A stretch of DNA of 36,487 bases, from positions 1-36,487 of the forward strand of contig JAFUCF010000014.1 of NCBI GenBank assembly GCA_017459845.1, given 5' to 3'. A model generated the notes under the pieces. It searched no databases. It was not told the origin of the DNA and worked only from the letters and a program-made list of their open reading frames with translations. The number at the start of each line of letters is the position of its first letter. Positions within the stretch are counted from its first letter, which is position 1. Below, in pieces: positions 23,056-30,742 of the stretch. Source of the DNA: Candidatus Saccharimonadota bacterium (GTDB lineage Bacteria; Patescibacteriota; Saccharimonadia; Saccharimonadales; Saccharimonadaceae). The position numbers and the translations under genes were made by a program.

Positions 23056-24298
23056 CGTCTACCACCTTTATTAGAATAGCCGCTAGTTTCTCCGCCGCAT
23101 TATTCGCCGTAGTTTCGTGTAACTTCTCTGCTAGCTCCCGACGAGCCTTTGGACTCCGCACCAACCTCTGTATCATCTCAAGTAATTTCTCTGGCTTCTC
23201 CACCATTTCATTATCGGCAATCTGCTCTGCCGCACCTATTTTCTGCAGTCTCTCTGCGTTCTTTACTTGGTGCCCACCTGGGAGCGCCGCATATGGTACT
23301 AAAATCACCGCCTTAGATAAGGCCGCCATTTCCGCAATCGTCGTGGCCCCCGCCCGAGATACAATCACATCCGCCGCACCCAAAAGCTCGTGCATCGCCG
23401 GGTTAAATGCCCACATTCTAAAATTAGATTTAAGCTTCGCCTTCTCGTATATTTCATATTTTTTAAGATCAATCATCTCCTCATACTGCGTCCGCCCTGC
23501 CACCAAGCCTACAGAAGTAGTCTTCAAAAGCTCCGGCAAAATCTCACGCACAGAAATATTAATGTGCTGCGCACCTTGCGAACCACCCGTAAAGATTACC
23601 AGCGGCCTATCCACATCATACCCAAAAGTCTTTTTTAGCTGCGCCTGGCGAGTGGGTGAGACCTTCTTAAACTCTGGTGCCACCGGCACCCCTACTTCCA
23701 CAAATTCTGTCTTACCCTTTCTTGATGATGTTTTCGCTAACTCCTCTGCGTCCCATGATGTCGCCACTACTTTAGCCTTTCGTACCAAAAGCTTGTTTGC
23801 CAGCCCAAACACTGCATCCGATTCATGCACTACATATGGTATCCTAAGTAGCCTACAAGCAATCCCTACCGGCAGCCCCACGAACCCACCTTTTAAAAAC
23901 ACCACATCCGGGCGCGATTTCTTACTAACTAGCCTAAAGAAACTCTGTATCATCCCCGCAATAAAGCCAAAAAAACCTACAATGTTTAAGACTATTAAAT
24001 CTCTAAACGCCACATACGGATGTTCTAGGTAGTCAGATAATTTCCAACCAGAATACCGGCGGAATTTTCCTGATAAAACTTTGCGCACTCTAATATATTG
24101 GCGCTTACCAGACATTCTCTCTTCTTCGCCCCAGGCTACGCCAATCTCATTTGTTAGTTTCATCACATTGGCATAATATTTTTTATCCGTCCAAAACTCC
24201 ACCCGCGCTCGCGGCTTTTTCCTTAACAGTTCCCTTACTACCGCTACGGCCGGCGTAATATGCCCGCCACTGCCACCGCCAACTACTAAAACTTTCAT
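23042..24298 (-). CDS. murG: UDP-GlcNAc:lipid I N-acetylglucosaminyltransferase
   Basis: This 418-residue peripheral membrane GT-B enzyme converts lipid I to lipid II at the inner face of the membrane. GGGSGGHITPA (7-17) is the first G-loop. The central HESDAVFGLANK is the lipid-side loop, and FTGGSQGAQHIN and SRAGATTIAEMAAL belong to the donor domain. The later GGHQVKNAE matches the UDP-GlcNAc site. It is about 50 residues longer than E. coli MurG; an extra hydrophobic stretch at about 95-125 (LIVLNIVGFFGFIAG) may strengthen membrane contact. The start overlaps the ftsW stop (ATGA) and its end overlaps the ftsQ-like gene. Confidence 0.93.
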   Translation of the reverse strand: MKVLVVGGGSGGHITPAVAVVRELLRKKPRARVEFWTDKKYYANVMKLTNEIGVAWGEEERMSGKRQYIRVRKVLSGKFRRYSGWKLSDYLEHPYVAFRDLIVLNIVGFFGFIAGMIQSFFRLVSKKSRPDVVFLKGGFVGLPVGIACRLLRIPYVVHESDAVFGLANKLLVRKAKVVATSWDAEELAKTSSRKGKTEFVEVGVPVAPEFKKVSPTRQAQLKKTFGYDVDRPLVIFTGGSQGAQHINISVREILPELLKTTSVGLVAGRTQYEEMIDLKKYEIYEKAKLKSNFRMWAFNPAMHELLGAADVIVSRAGATTIAEMAALSKAVILVPYAALPGGHQVKNAERLQKIGAAEQIADNEMVEKPEKLLEMIQRLVRSPKARRELAEKLHETTANNAAEKLAAILIKVVDGEDR

Positions 24299-25431
24299 GC
24301 CTGTCTCCTTGTATATTGTGATGCCTGCATAGTCAGCCCCAAAGCATATGCCACAAACATCATTGATGTGCCACCATAAGAAAGTAGTGGCAAGGTAATA
24401 CCCGTGAGCGGTATCAGGCCCGTCATCGCCGCTACATTTACAATCAACTGTGATGCAATCCAGCCAAACACCCCCGCTACCATTATCGCTAAAGTATCGT
24501 CTAGAAACGGTATCATCTTAAGCAGTCTAAACAGCAAAAATGTAAATGCTAAAATCAGCAGCGTCAGCCCAAAGAACCCAAAGGTCTCGCCCATCACCGC
24601 AAAGACCGAGTCGTTAATAGACTCTGGGAGATACCCTGTTGCCTGGACAGAGTTACCTACTCCCACCCCCCAAAATCCACCCGTACCAATTGCAAGCAAA
24701 GCGTTGTCGATATGATAAGAAGAGTCAGAATCACCGCCCCCCTTAAAAGTTGTCAATCTCTCCATTCTGTGTGGAGAAATCAAGATAGCCATCGCCCCCG
24801 CCACTAAAATTGCTACGAGCGCCATTCCGAAATATCTTAGTTTCACCCCAGAGATAAAAAGCGATGCTAGAATAATTGCAATCATTGCTGCGCCCGTGCC
24901 CAAATCTTTTTGCAAAATCACCACGAAAAACAGTGAAATCCCAGAGACGAGAATAAACGGCCACCAAAACTCCCAGAAAGAATCTAGTTTCCCCTCTTCT
25001 TTCCGCCGCGCCATTAAATCCGCAAGATAAATCACTAGCGCCACCTTTAAAAACTCCGCCGGCTGGAAGCTTATACTACCCGAGCCTATCCATCTACAGC
25101 CTCCCAGCTGACAAATTGCAAAAGATGATTTCATCAACGCAAGTACCGCCAACAAAGCATTCATTAAAATCGCCGCCAACATTATCCATTTAGCATATCT
25201 ATTCAGCCATTTAATCGGCACTTTCATTGCTACAATAAACGCTATAATTGACATTCCCACGGAAAGCAGCTGATGCAAAAAGAAGCTATTATCAGAATAT
25301 TTTTCCACCCCTAAAGCCGAGTTCAAAAAGTTTGCCCTTTGCGGCCCAATCGCAAAAATAACCACCAACCCCACCGCCATCAGCGCAAGGGTTACCAACA
25401 AAATCCAATAATCTGGCTTATGCTTCCGCAT
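24295..25431 (-). CDS. ftsW: Lipid II polymerase FtsW (SEDS family)
   Basis: A 378-residue SEDS glycosyltransferase with about ten membrane helices, which polymerises lipid II at the septum with FtsI. Family blocks are GGCRWIGSGSISFQPAEFLKVALV, LQKDLGTGA and the late GLIPLTGITLPLLSYGGTSM. The conserved Asp in LQKDLG is present. FtsW is favoured over RodA because of its neighbours; the SEDS family alone does not separate them. The start is the ATG at 25431, six bases after TGGTATAAT on the minus strand, so it is leaderless despite lying within the ftsI-mraY-ftsW-murG run. It overlaps murG by four bases. Confidence 0.92.
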   Translation of the reverse strand: MRKHKPDYWILLVTLALMAVGLVVIFAIGPQRANFLNSALGVEKYSDNSFFLHQLLSVGMSIIAFIVAMKVPIKWLNRYAKWIMLAAILMNALLAVLALMKSSFAICQLGGCRWIGSGSISFQPAEFLKVALVIYLADLMARRKEEGKLDSFWEFWWPFILVSGISLFFVVILQKDLGTGAAMIAIILASLFISGVKLRYFGMALVAILVAGAMAILISPHRMERLTTFKGGGDSDSSYHIDNALLAIGTGGFWGVGVGNSVQATGYLPESINDSVFAVMGETFGFFGLTLLILAFTFLLFRLLKMIPFLDDTLAIMVAGVFGWIASQLIVNVAAMTGLIPLTGITLPLLSYGGTSMMFVAYALGLTMQASQYTRRQA

Positions 25432-25437
25432 ATAAAC

Positions 25438-25443
25438 ATTATA
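25438..25443 (-). promoter_or_regulatory. Extended -10 TGGTATAAT of ftsW (leaderless)
   Basis: Read on the minus strand, TGGTATAAT ends six bases before ATG 25431. It gives an internal promoter within the division gene run. Confidence 0.65.
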
Positions 25444-25490
25444 CCATAAATCAGAAGGCGGGACAGCAAACCCGACAAATCGGCTCAATA

Positions 25491-26522
25491 TTATCTAGAG
25501 ATAATCCCGCCAATTGCGGCCAAAAATACGCCAACAATCGCGAGTACGCCAGATATTACCCAAAACCGCATCACAATCTTCGCCTCCCCCCATCCTTTTG
25601 CCTCCAAATGATGGTGAATCGGCGCTGAAATAAACACTTTACGATGAAAGAGTTTTTTAGAGACAATTTGGACTAGCGACGAGCCCGCCTCTATCACTAG
25701 CAGCCCGCCAATAATCGGGAGTAAGAACAGCGAGTTTGTCATCATCGCCACCGCTCCAAGTCCAGAACCCAGCGCAAAAGAACCTACATCCCCCATCATA
25801 AACCGCGCCGGCGGCACATTAAACCAGACGTAAGAAAGCAACCATCCGCAGACCGTAAAGCAAAACCCAGCCAGCATCCATTGGCCCTGAAACAGCGCAA
25901 TTACACCAAAGGCGCCGTAAGAAATCATCGTAATCCCCCCCGCCAAGCCATCTAACCCATCCGAAATGTTCACAGCGTTAGACGTTGCTACCACCGCAAA
26001 AGCAAAGACAACAATCATCAACCATTCTGGCAAAAGCCATTCCCCTACAAACGGAATATGAATAGAGCTCCACCCAAGTTTCACTGCAAAATACCAGCCC
26101 AGCGTCACCCCCACCACGGTAATCAAAAAGAATTTTACCGGCGCCCGCAACCCAGCTGCGCCTTTACCAGAGCCAAAAACATTAATTAAATCATCAATCA
26201 GCCCCACGATAGAGCCCGCGATAAACGCCACTAGCGGCAGCCAAGTCTGCCCCCTATCCCAGTTACAAATTATCGTTACAAACCAAACCGTCACCACCCC
26301 CACAATCCCCGCCATTGTTGGGAAAGCCCGGCGAAACTTATGCGCGTGCAGCCGCGACATTACCGGCAAAGCCTCGCCGGTCAAAGTCTCTTTTTTCTGC
26401 TTCTTCCACCATTTATATTTGTAAGCAAAGTAAGTATAAATCGGCGTTAAAAACATTGCAAAAAGGAATGCCCCAAGGGCCAACACTAGCCCATAAAACA
26501 TTTCGCCTTTCATATTCATCAT
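25491..26522 (-). CDS. mraY: Phospho-MurNAc-pentapeptide transferase
   Basis: A 343-residue integral membrane enzyme that joins UDP-MurNAc-pentapeptide to undecaprenyl phosphate, forming lipid I. The Mg2+-binding pair is Asp110-Asp111 in GLIDD; the NAVNISDGLDGLAGG block lies at 182-196, FMMGDVG (Asp245) follows, and the His cluster APIHHHLE is at 300-307. About ten helices are visible. The start ATG directly follows the ftsI stop (TAA-ATG) with GGAG about nine bases upstream; a second ATG follows at once. It therefore depends on ftsI transcription and translation. The WW-KK region at 38-45 is usual for a cytoplasmic loop. Confidence 0.94.
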   Translation of the reverse strand: MMNMKGEMFYGLVLALGAFLFAMFLTPIYTYFAYKYKWWKKQKKETLTGEALPVMSRLHAHKFRRAFPTMAGIVGVVTVWFVTIICNWDRGQTWLPLVAFIAGSIVGLIDDLINVFGSGKGAAGLRAPVKFFLITVVGVTLGWYFAVKLGWSSIHIPFVGEWLLPEWLMIVVFAFAVVATSNAVNISDGLDGLAGGITMISYGAFGVIALFQGQWMLAGFCFTVCGWLLSYVWFNVPPARFMMGDVGSFALGSGLGAVAMMTNSLFLLPIIGGLLVIEAGSSLVQIVSKKLFHRKVFISAPIHHHLEAKGWGEAKIVMRFWVISGVLAIVGVFLAAIGGIISR

Positions 26523-28253
26523 TTAGCTTGTCTCCGTATTTGGTTTTATTTTTAGATAGTCAATTAGCCACATCTTCAAATCTTCAAATACTGGTCTTAC
26601 TTCTTCATCTGAGGAAACCGTTCTATTCGGCTCCCACATCTTAGTAATTATAACATACTCCGGGTGGTCTTGAGAAGAGCCGCCAAAGCCAATGTAACCA
26701 GAGATAAACTCGTCCATCACGTAAGCCCCATCTCTAATCGCCTGTGCTGTACCAGTCTTACCACCAAAGTAATATTCATCCGGATCCCCCATCCACCACC
26801 GTGTATCATGCAACATAGACCGCATTGTAGCTGAGGTCTCTGCCGAGACGGTATTTGTCCTCACCGGCTCCTTCTGCTCTGCCTTTTTAAACTTCCCATT
26901 TTCATCCATATATCCCGCCACCACTGTCGGTTGATAATAATTCCCTCCGTTGATGATAGAGCTCCACCCCGCCGCCACTTGCACCATCGTCACATCCAAC
27001 CCTTGGCCAAAAGTCATGTTGGCATAGGTAGAGTTATAGGCATATTCTGAATCTGGCGACACCACCGTGCCCGGGCTCTCAAACAGCTCAATCCCCGTGT
27101 ACTGCCCCAGCCCAAAATGATTGTAATAATAATCATAGAGTAGTTCCTTCCCCGCCTGAGTAATCGCATCCGTACTCCCGCCAAGCAGCCTCAAAGCCTG
27201 TACGCTCCCCGTGTTAAGCGACCATTTCAGCGCCGTCCGCATCGTAATCGTGCCTAGCTGTTGCGATGTGTCCGCGTTATCAATCTGCCAGTTATCTACC
27301 ATCGTAGAGCCATTATTTTCATAAGTTGTCTCTGAAGTCATTTTCCCCTCGTTAATTGCCGCCGCCATCGTAAAGCCTTTACAAATACTCCCCGGCTCAT
27401 ACGGCACCTCTAAAACTTCGTTTACGTATACGCTCGCATCCGCCACGTTGCCATACTCCGCTGGATTGTAAGATGGTAGGCTCACCATTGCTAGTACCTT
27501 ACCAGTATTCGGATCATAGACCATGGATGCCCCATGCGAAATCCCCGTGTCTTTTAAGTGTTGTTTTAAGACATCTTCTACCTTTTTCTGGATGTTTCTG
27601 TCTATCGTTAGTACCACGTTCTTCCCGTTTTCGGCCGGTATCCGTACGTTATCATCCCCGATAGAAAGCGCCACCTTGTTTACATCCGTAATGGTTTTTA
27701 GCATCCCGTTCTTCCCTGCCAAAGTCTCATTTAAAGCCCCTTCTACGCCGTATTGCCCTACGCCCTCTGCGTTCACAAAGCCCAGCGTACTCGCCGCCAA
27801 ATCCCCCTCTGCATAAACTCTCTGGTTGTAAGATTGCGCATACATCCCGCCCGGCGCCACCTCAGAAAAAGCCAAGTAATCATCCCGGCTCACACCTTTC
27901 GCCACCACTAAATATCTAATATTTTCATCCTTAAAAGCATCGTCAATCTCATTTATTGTCCAATGTTTTTTATCAATTTTCTGCATCGCCTCACGCATCG
28001 CGTCTTTGTCTGTCACCTGCGGATCTACCACGACTGTCCAAACGGTAGTATTTAGCACTACCGGCACCGGCTCATCCCCATCCATCATATAAATCTCCCC
28101 CCGCTTTGCTACAATATCATAAAGCGAGGTATGCTCTGCTGCCGCCTTTGCCACATACGTGTCATGCTCTAAAATCTGAATCTGAAAAAGCCGCGCCAAA
28201 ATAACCGCTACTGCTAAACCTAAGCACAAACGTAAAAACTTAACGCGCTTCAT
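26523..28253 (-). CDS. ftsI: Septal penicillin-binding protein (FtsI-type transpeptidase)
   Basis: A 576-residue class B PBP, anchored by a helix at ~8-24, which cross-links septal peptidoglycan. The dimerisation domain follows, then the transpeptidase with SxxK as Ser289-Ile-Cys-Lys292, SxN at Ser345-Leu-Asn, and KTGT at 499-502. All three motifs are intact. The canonical position after Ser, often Thr-Phe-Lys or Val-Phe-Lys, is Ile-Cys-Lys here. I start it at the ATG at 28253, six bases after TGGTATAAT (28260-28265). It leads the minus-strand division block and its promoter abuts the right palindromic element. No PASTA domains are seen. Confidence 0.92.
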   Translation of the reverse strand: MKRVKFLRLCLGLAVAVILARLFQIQILEHDTYVAKAAAEHTSLYDIVAKRGEIYMMDGDEPVPVVLNTTVWTVVVDPQVTDKDAMREAMQKIDKKHWTINEIDDAFKDENIRYLVVAKGVSRDDYLAFSEVAPGGMYAQSYNQRVYAEGDLAASTLGFVNAEGVGQYGVEGALNETLAGKNGMLKTITDVNKVALSIGDDNVRIPAENGKNVVLTIDRNIQKKVEDVLKQHLKDTGISHGASMVYDPNTGKVLAMVSLPSYNPAEYGNVADASVYVNEVLEVPYEPGSICKGFTMAAAINEGKMTSETTYENNGSTMVDNWQIDNADTSQQLGTITMRTALKWSLNTGSVQALRLLGGSTDAITQAGKELLYDYYYNHFGLGQYTGIELFESPGTVVSPDSEYAYNSTYANMTFGQGLDVTMVQVAAGWSSIINGGNYYQPTVVAGYMDENGKFKKAEQKEPVRTNTVSAETSATMRSMLHDTRWWMGDPDEYYFGGKTGTAQAIRDGAYVMDEFISGYIGFGGSSQDHPEYVIITKMWEPNRTVSSDEEVRPVFEDLKMWLIDYLKIKPNTETS

Positions 28254-28259
28254 ACCATA

Positions 28260-28265
28260 ATTATA
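28260..28265 (-). promoter_or_regulatory. Extended -10 TGGTATAAT of ftsI (leaderless)
   Basis: The minus-strand TGGTATAAT ends six bases before ATG 28253. It lies only about 30 bases inside the right palindromic element. Confidence 0.65.
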
Positions 28266-28293
28266 CCATAACCGCGACAAATCAGCATGCTAG

Positions 28294-28503
28294 AAAACTC
28301 AGCTTAAGGCCATTCAGCTTCGTTTAATACGTACTAAGACTTTTCATCCTACGGGTTCACTCACGTCCGATTTTCGGCAAGTGGCTTAGCCTAGACTCCG
28401 CCGCGGACTATCGCGTACTCGTCTAGGTAAGCCCCTTACCGAAAATCGGGTTCGTTCAATACGGATGAAAAGCCTTAGTACGTATTAAACAGGGCTGAAT
28501 GGT
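28294..28503. repeat. Long palindromic element, right copy
   Basis: The same imperfect hairpin as 21826-22039, in inverted orientation. It begins AAAACTCAGCTTAAGG, then shows the GTACTAAG...TTTTCATCC stem, GATTTTCGGCAAGTGGCTTAG stem, a CTCCGCCGCGGACTATCGCGTACTC tip region, and the returning arms. The few differences from the left copy are mostly single bases in arms and loops. Outer arms differ: CCATTCAGC/GCTGAATGG closes this copy. Confidence 0.85.
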
Positions 28504-28644
28504 ACTGTAGTCAAATATCCAAGTTACGAGCCGATTTGTTCGGTTTTTTGTTCGGTCCAAGTGTTCGGTTTTCCCCTGTTCTGTTCGGTGGAAAACTCAT
28601 GGTTTCTGGTGGAAAAATTACGAACAAAAAGTCCAAAAAAACTC
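28504..28644. other. Intergenic stretch with TTCGGT repeats
   Basis: Repeated GTTCGGT / TTCGGTTTT units occur at about 28537-28590, some separated by 5-10 bases, and match in the opposite sense the ACCGAAC repeats near 22276 outside the left palindrome's inner flank. CCCCTGTT is also shared with the left flank. No gene is seen. Confidence 0.45.
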
Positions 28645-28673
28645 TTGCAAAGTTTTTTAATTTCGTTTATACT
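28645..28673 (+). promoter_or_regulatory. Near-consensus sigma70 promoter
   Basis: TTGCAA (28645-28650), exactly 17 bases, TATACT (28668-28673). The predicted start is about 28680, directly before ATG codons at 28681 and 28685. Confidence 0.65.
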
Positions 28674-28684
28674 TAAGTCAATGG

Positions 28685-28819
28685 ATGACAAGACAAAAAT
28701 CCAGAAACAAAAACAAAAAGTACATTGAACGATTATGGGGACAAAGCACCAAGAGCCTGGTAAAACGTTTGGGGCTCTTAAGGAAACTTTTTGTAAAGCA
28801 GCACATTAATATCGTTTGA
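28685..28819 (+). CDS. Candidate 44-residue basic small protein
   Basis: The frame from ATG 28685 to TGA 28817-28819 encodes a strongly cationic peptide starting MTRQKSRNKNKKYIERLWG and ending KQHINIV. The C-terminal half (SLVKRLGLLRKLFVKQ) would make an amphipathic helix. It lies about four bases from the predicted transcript start, in line with the leaderless style of the window. I do not recognise it. An overlapping 15-codon frame from ATG 28681 is an alternative. It could be a nucleic-acid or ribosome-associated peptide, or the region could be a non-coding RNA, since AAGAGCC/GGGCTCTT can pair within it. Confidence 0.4.
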   Translation: MTRQKSRNKNKKYIERLWGQSTKSLVKRLGLLRKLFVKQHINIV

Positions 28820-29082
28820 GGTTGGCCAAATGGGAGTTTTGGTGCGGGTTTAGGATACCCGAAATCAAAACCATCCGCACCTCCATTAACACCTCCCAAT
28901 TAACTCTAATGAATCAACTTTAAATGCACAATAACCTCTCAACTGCCAAGATATGAGATGAACTCCGGTTCATCAGATCGTGGTAATAGTTATTGTAATT
29001 TATTTAAACAAAAACCATACAAACACAAACACACTAAAATTCTCATTTGGGCGATCTCAAACAAAGGTGTATAATATACACA
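28820..29082 (+). other. Hairpin-rich stretch before rsmH, and its leaderless promoter
   Basis: TGGGAG...CTCCCA encloses GGTGCGG...CCGCACC (about 28828-28901), and a perfect GATGAAC-tccg-GTTCATC hairpin lies at about 28960-28977. The first may terminate or stabilise the small transcript; there is no clear T-run. TGTATAAT (TATAAT 29070-29075) ends seven bases before the rsmH ATG. I found no mraZ gene and no convincing MraZ box here. Confidence 0.5.
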
Positions 29083-29964
29083 ATGAAGACATTTCATAAT
29101 CCTGTATTGTTATCACAAGTCTTGGCGGTTTTAAAGCCCGCGCCGGGAGAGTCATATTTAGATTTGACAGCCGGTTACGCAGGTCATGCCAGTCAGATTT
29201 TGGCGTTAACGCGGAATTATAAAGATTCATGTCTCGTGGATAGAGATGCAAACTCTATTAAATTCTTAGAGGCGAAGTACCATAATGGTGAAGCAATAAG
29301 ACTTATCCACGATGACTTTTATAACGCTGCGTTTTCTCTTAAGAGTAGTGGAAAGACTTTTGATTTAATACTGGCCGATTTTGGAGTGTCCTCTCCGCAG
29401 CTAGATGATGGAGAGCGTGGTTTTTCTTTCACGAATAACGGGCCACTAGATATGCGTATGGATTCTTCGCAGGCTTTGTCTGCTGATACTATCGTAAATC
29501 ATGGTTCCCTGCGGGCTCTAGCCGATATTTTCCAAAAATACGGTGAGCTAAGCCCTAACTTATCGCGAAAGCTCAGCCTTAAAATTATACAAGCTAGACC
29601 AATTAAAGATACTGCTTCTCTAGCAGATGTCGTGACAACGGTCTTGCCACGTCGTGGCCGGATACATCCTGCAACCAGGGTTTTCCAGGCGGTTCGTATT
29701 GCCGTCAACGACGAGTTAGGTATAATAGAACGCACTCTGCCGCTCATTCCAGATTTATTAAATCCCGGCGGCCGCGTCGCTATCATCACTTTCCATAGTC
29801 TAGAAGACAGGCTAGTCAAAAATTATTTCAAAGAAGTTTCTTCCTACGGTGAAGAATCGAAACTAGAGATAATCACTAAAAGCCCAATCACTGCAGAGAG
29901 TTTGGAGTTAGGTATCAACCCTCGCGCCCGCTCTGCGAAACTTCGCGCGGCCAAGCGAGTTTAG
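29083..29964 (+). CDS. rsmH: 16S rRNA m4C1402 methyltransferase RsmH
   Basis: This 293-residue SAM-dependent enzyme (formerly MraW) N4-methylates C1402 in the ribosomal decoding centre. HNPVLL at the start, the SAM loop DLTAGYAGHAS (where GG is more usual than AG), ADFGVSSPQLDDGERGFSF, and the later GGRVAIITFHSLEDRLVKNYF are all family blocks. It ends in the expected basic RSAKLRAAKR. I start it at ATG 29083 because TATAAT ends seven bases upstream and MKTFHNPVLL is the usual beginning. In most bacteria it heads the dcw cluster; here it is separated from ftsI by an inverted repeat and faces the other way. Confidence 0.95.
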   Translation: MKTFHNPVLLSQVLAVLKPAPGESYLDLTAGYAGHASQILALTRNYKDSCLVDRDANSIKFLEAKYHNGEAIRLIHDDFYNAAFSLKSSGKTFDLILADFGVSSPQLDDGERGFSFTNNGPLDMRMDSSQALSADTIVNHGSLRALADIFQKYGELSPNLSRKLSLKIIQARPIKDTASLADVVTTVLPRRGRIHPATRVFQAVRIAVNDELGIIERTLPLIPDLLNPGGRVAIITFHSLEDRLVKNYFKEVSSYGEESKLEIITKSPITAESLELGINPRARSAKLRAAKRV

Positions 29965-30004
29965 ATACAAATAAAAATCATAAAAACAAAAAAAGGAGGC
30001 ACCT

Positions 30005-30070
30005 ATGCCACGTCAAATCATTGTCGCGAACAAATCTCGCGCTCAAAAAATCAAAGTAAACTTCCGCTAG
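30005..30070 (+). CDS. 21-residue basic mini-ORF with strong ribosome binding site
   Basis: ATG 30005 to TAG 30068-30070 encodes 21 residues (MPRQIIVANKSRAQK...VNFR), six of them Lys or Arg. An AAAGGAGG sequence ends about five bases before the ATG, one of the strongest Shine-Dalgarno sites in the window, where most genes have none. It lies between rsmH and a multi-hairpin RNA region leading to ftsL. I do not recognise the peptide. It may be a leader peptide, a ribosome-associated microprotein, or a translation-coupled switch. Real translation is likely given the SD; function is unknown. Confidence 0.5.
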   Translation: MPRQIIVANKSRAQKIKVNFR

Positions 30071-30386
30071 TTTAACTTTGTCATAAAAAATTGTACCTTT
30101 AAATCTAGTCTAATTGGCCAACCTGCTCAATACGACTGAGCAGGCTGACCAACTTACTAGAAAACATAAATTATGGGGCTAATTTCGCTAAACGAAACTA
30201 GCTCCACCAGAGAGTTTAGAGTTATCTTTGGAGTGTGAAAAAAATATGACCTTCCCGAAGGAGTGGAGATAAGTGCCGGTGGCGACACCCTCCATCCTTC
30301 GGTCTATGTGGGACCGCCTACCGAACAGGTAAAACGTCCATACCAATCAAATATAAAAACATAACGAGTGGAGTAACAAAACAAAA
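30071..30386 (+). ncRNA. Multi-hairpin RNA region between mini-ORF and ftsL
   Basis: No ORF of note. Four hairpins are clear: CCTGCTCA/TGAGCAGG extended by TTGG..CCAA (30114-30153); GGGGCTA/TAGCTCC plus TTTCG/CGAAA ending in ACCA (30175-30209); CCGAAGGA..TGGAG/CTCCA..TCCTTCGG around GCC-ggt-GGC (30255-30302); and GGAC..TACC/GGTA..GTCC (about 30310-30340). It could be an ftsL 5' leader or a processed ncRNA. I could not match it to tmRNA, RNase P or SRP RNA despite the tRNA-like 3' end of the second hairpin. Confidence 0.5.
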
Positions 30387-30737
30387 ATGCGATCAGGGGA
30401 ATATACAACAAGACGAGGTTACGCCGGCCAAATGAGCTGGACACGCAACCGCAATACTGTTAAGCACGAAGGCAGAAGCCTCGGCCCAATTAGTCTTATT
30501 GGTATGTTCCTGATGCTCATCACTGTTATGGGTATGATTTACCTCACCCAAGGCACCAAAGCCACTTCGTATGATTATCAGCTAAACGAGCTAGACACAG
30601 AAATTGCCGAGCTTACCGCCGAAAAAGAAGATCTCGCCGTAGAAAAAGCTCGCCTTACTTCCATCGCTGCCGCTAACGATTCTGCCGTTGCCGCCGCCAT
30701 GCCGACCGCTTCCGTCTCCGGCTATGTAGGCGAATAA
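30387..30737 (+). CDS. ftsL: FtsL-like divisome protein
   Basis: A 116-residue bitopic protein with a basic cytoplasmic tail (1-34), one membrane helix (~36-55, ISLIGMFLMLITVMGMIYL) and an extracytoplasmic coiled coil (~63-97, with ELDTEIAELTAEKEDLAVEKARL). Size, topology and the place after rsmH all fit FtsL, which bridges FtsB/FtsQ and FtsI in the divisome. FtsL is too variable for motif-based proof. The Ala/Ser-rich end is atypical. GTGGAG lies about 15 bases before the ATG, rather far. An alternative start is the Met at residue 16. Confidence 0.65.
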   Translation: MRSGEYTTRRGYAGQMSWTRNRNTVKHEGRSLGPISLIGMFLMLITVMGMIYLTQGTKATSYDYQLNELDTEIAELTAEKEDLAVEKARLTSIAAANDSAVAAAMPTASVSGYVGE

Positions 30738-30742
30738 TTATC

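Noticed and set aside
23343-24032. 229-codon plus-strand frame across murG
   Set aside because: It is antisense to conserved murG and shows no family features.
28678-28899. 73-codon minus-strand frame near the strong promoter
   Set aside because: Its Gly/Phe/Leu composition looks random, and the plus strand has both promoter and a better small ORF.
28820-28905. MraZ operator boxes upstream of rsmH
   Set aside because: Only one TGGGA is present with poorly matching neighbours; there is no mraZ gene, and the region is better explained by hairpins.
30071-30386. tmRNA gene
   Set aside because: The acceptor-like ends are only 35 bases apart and no tag ORF ending in Leu-Ala-Ala-stop lies within or beside it; permuted tmRNA order does not fit either.
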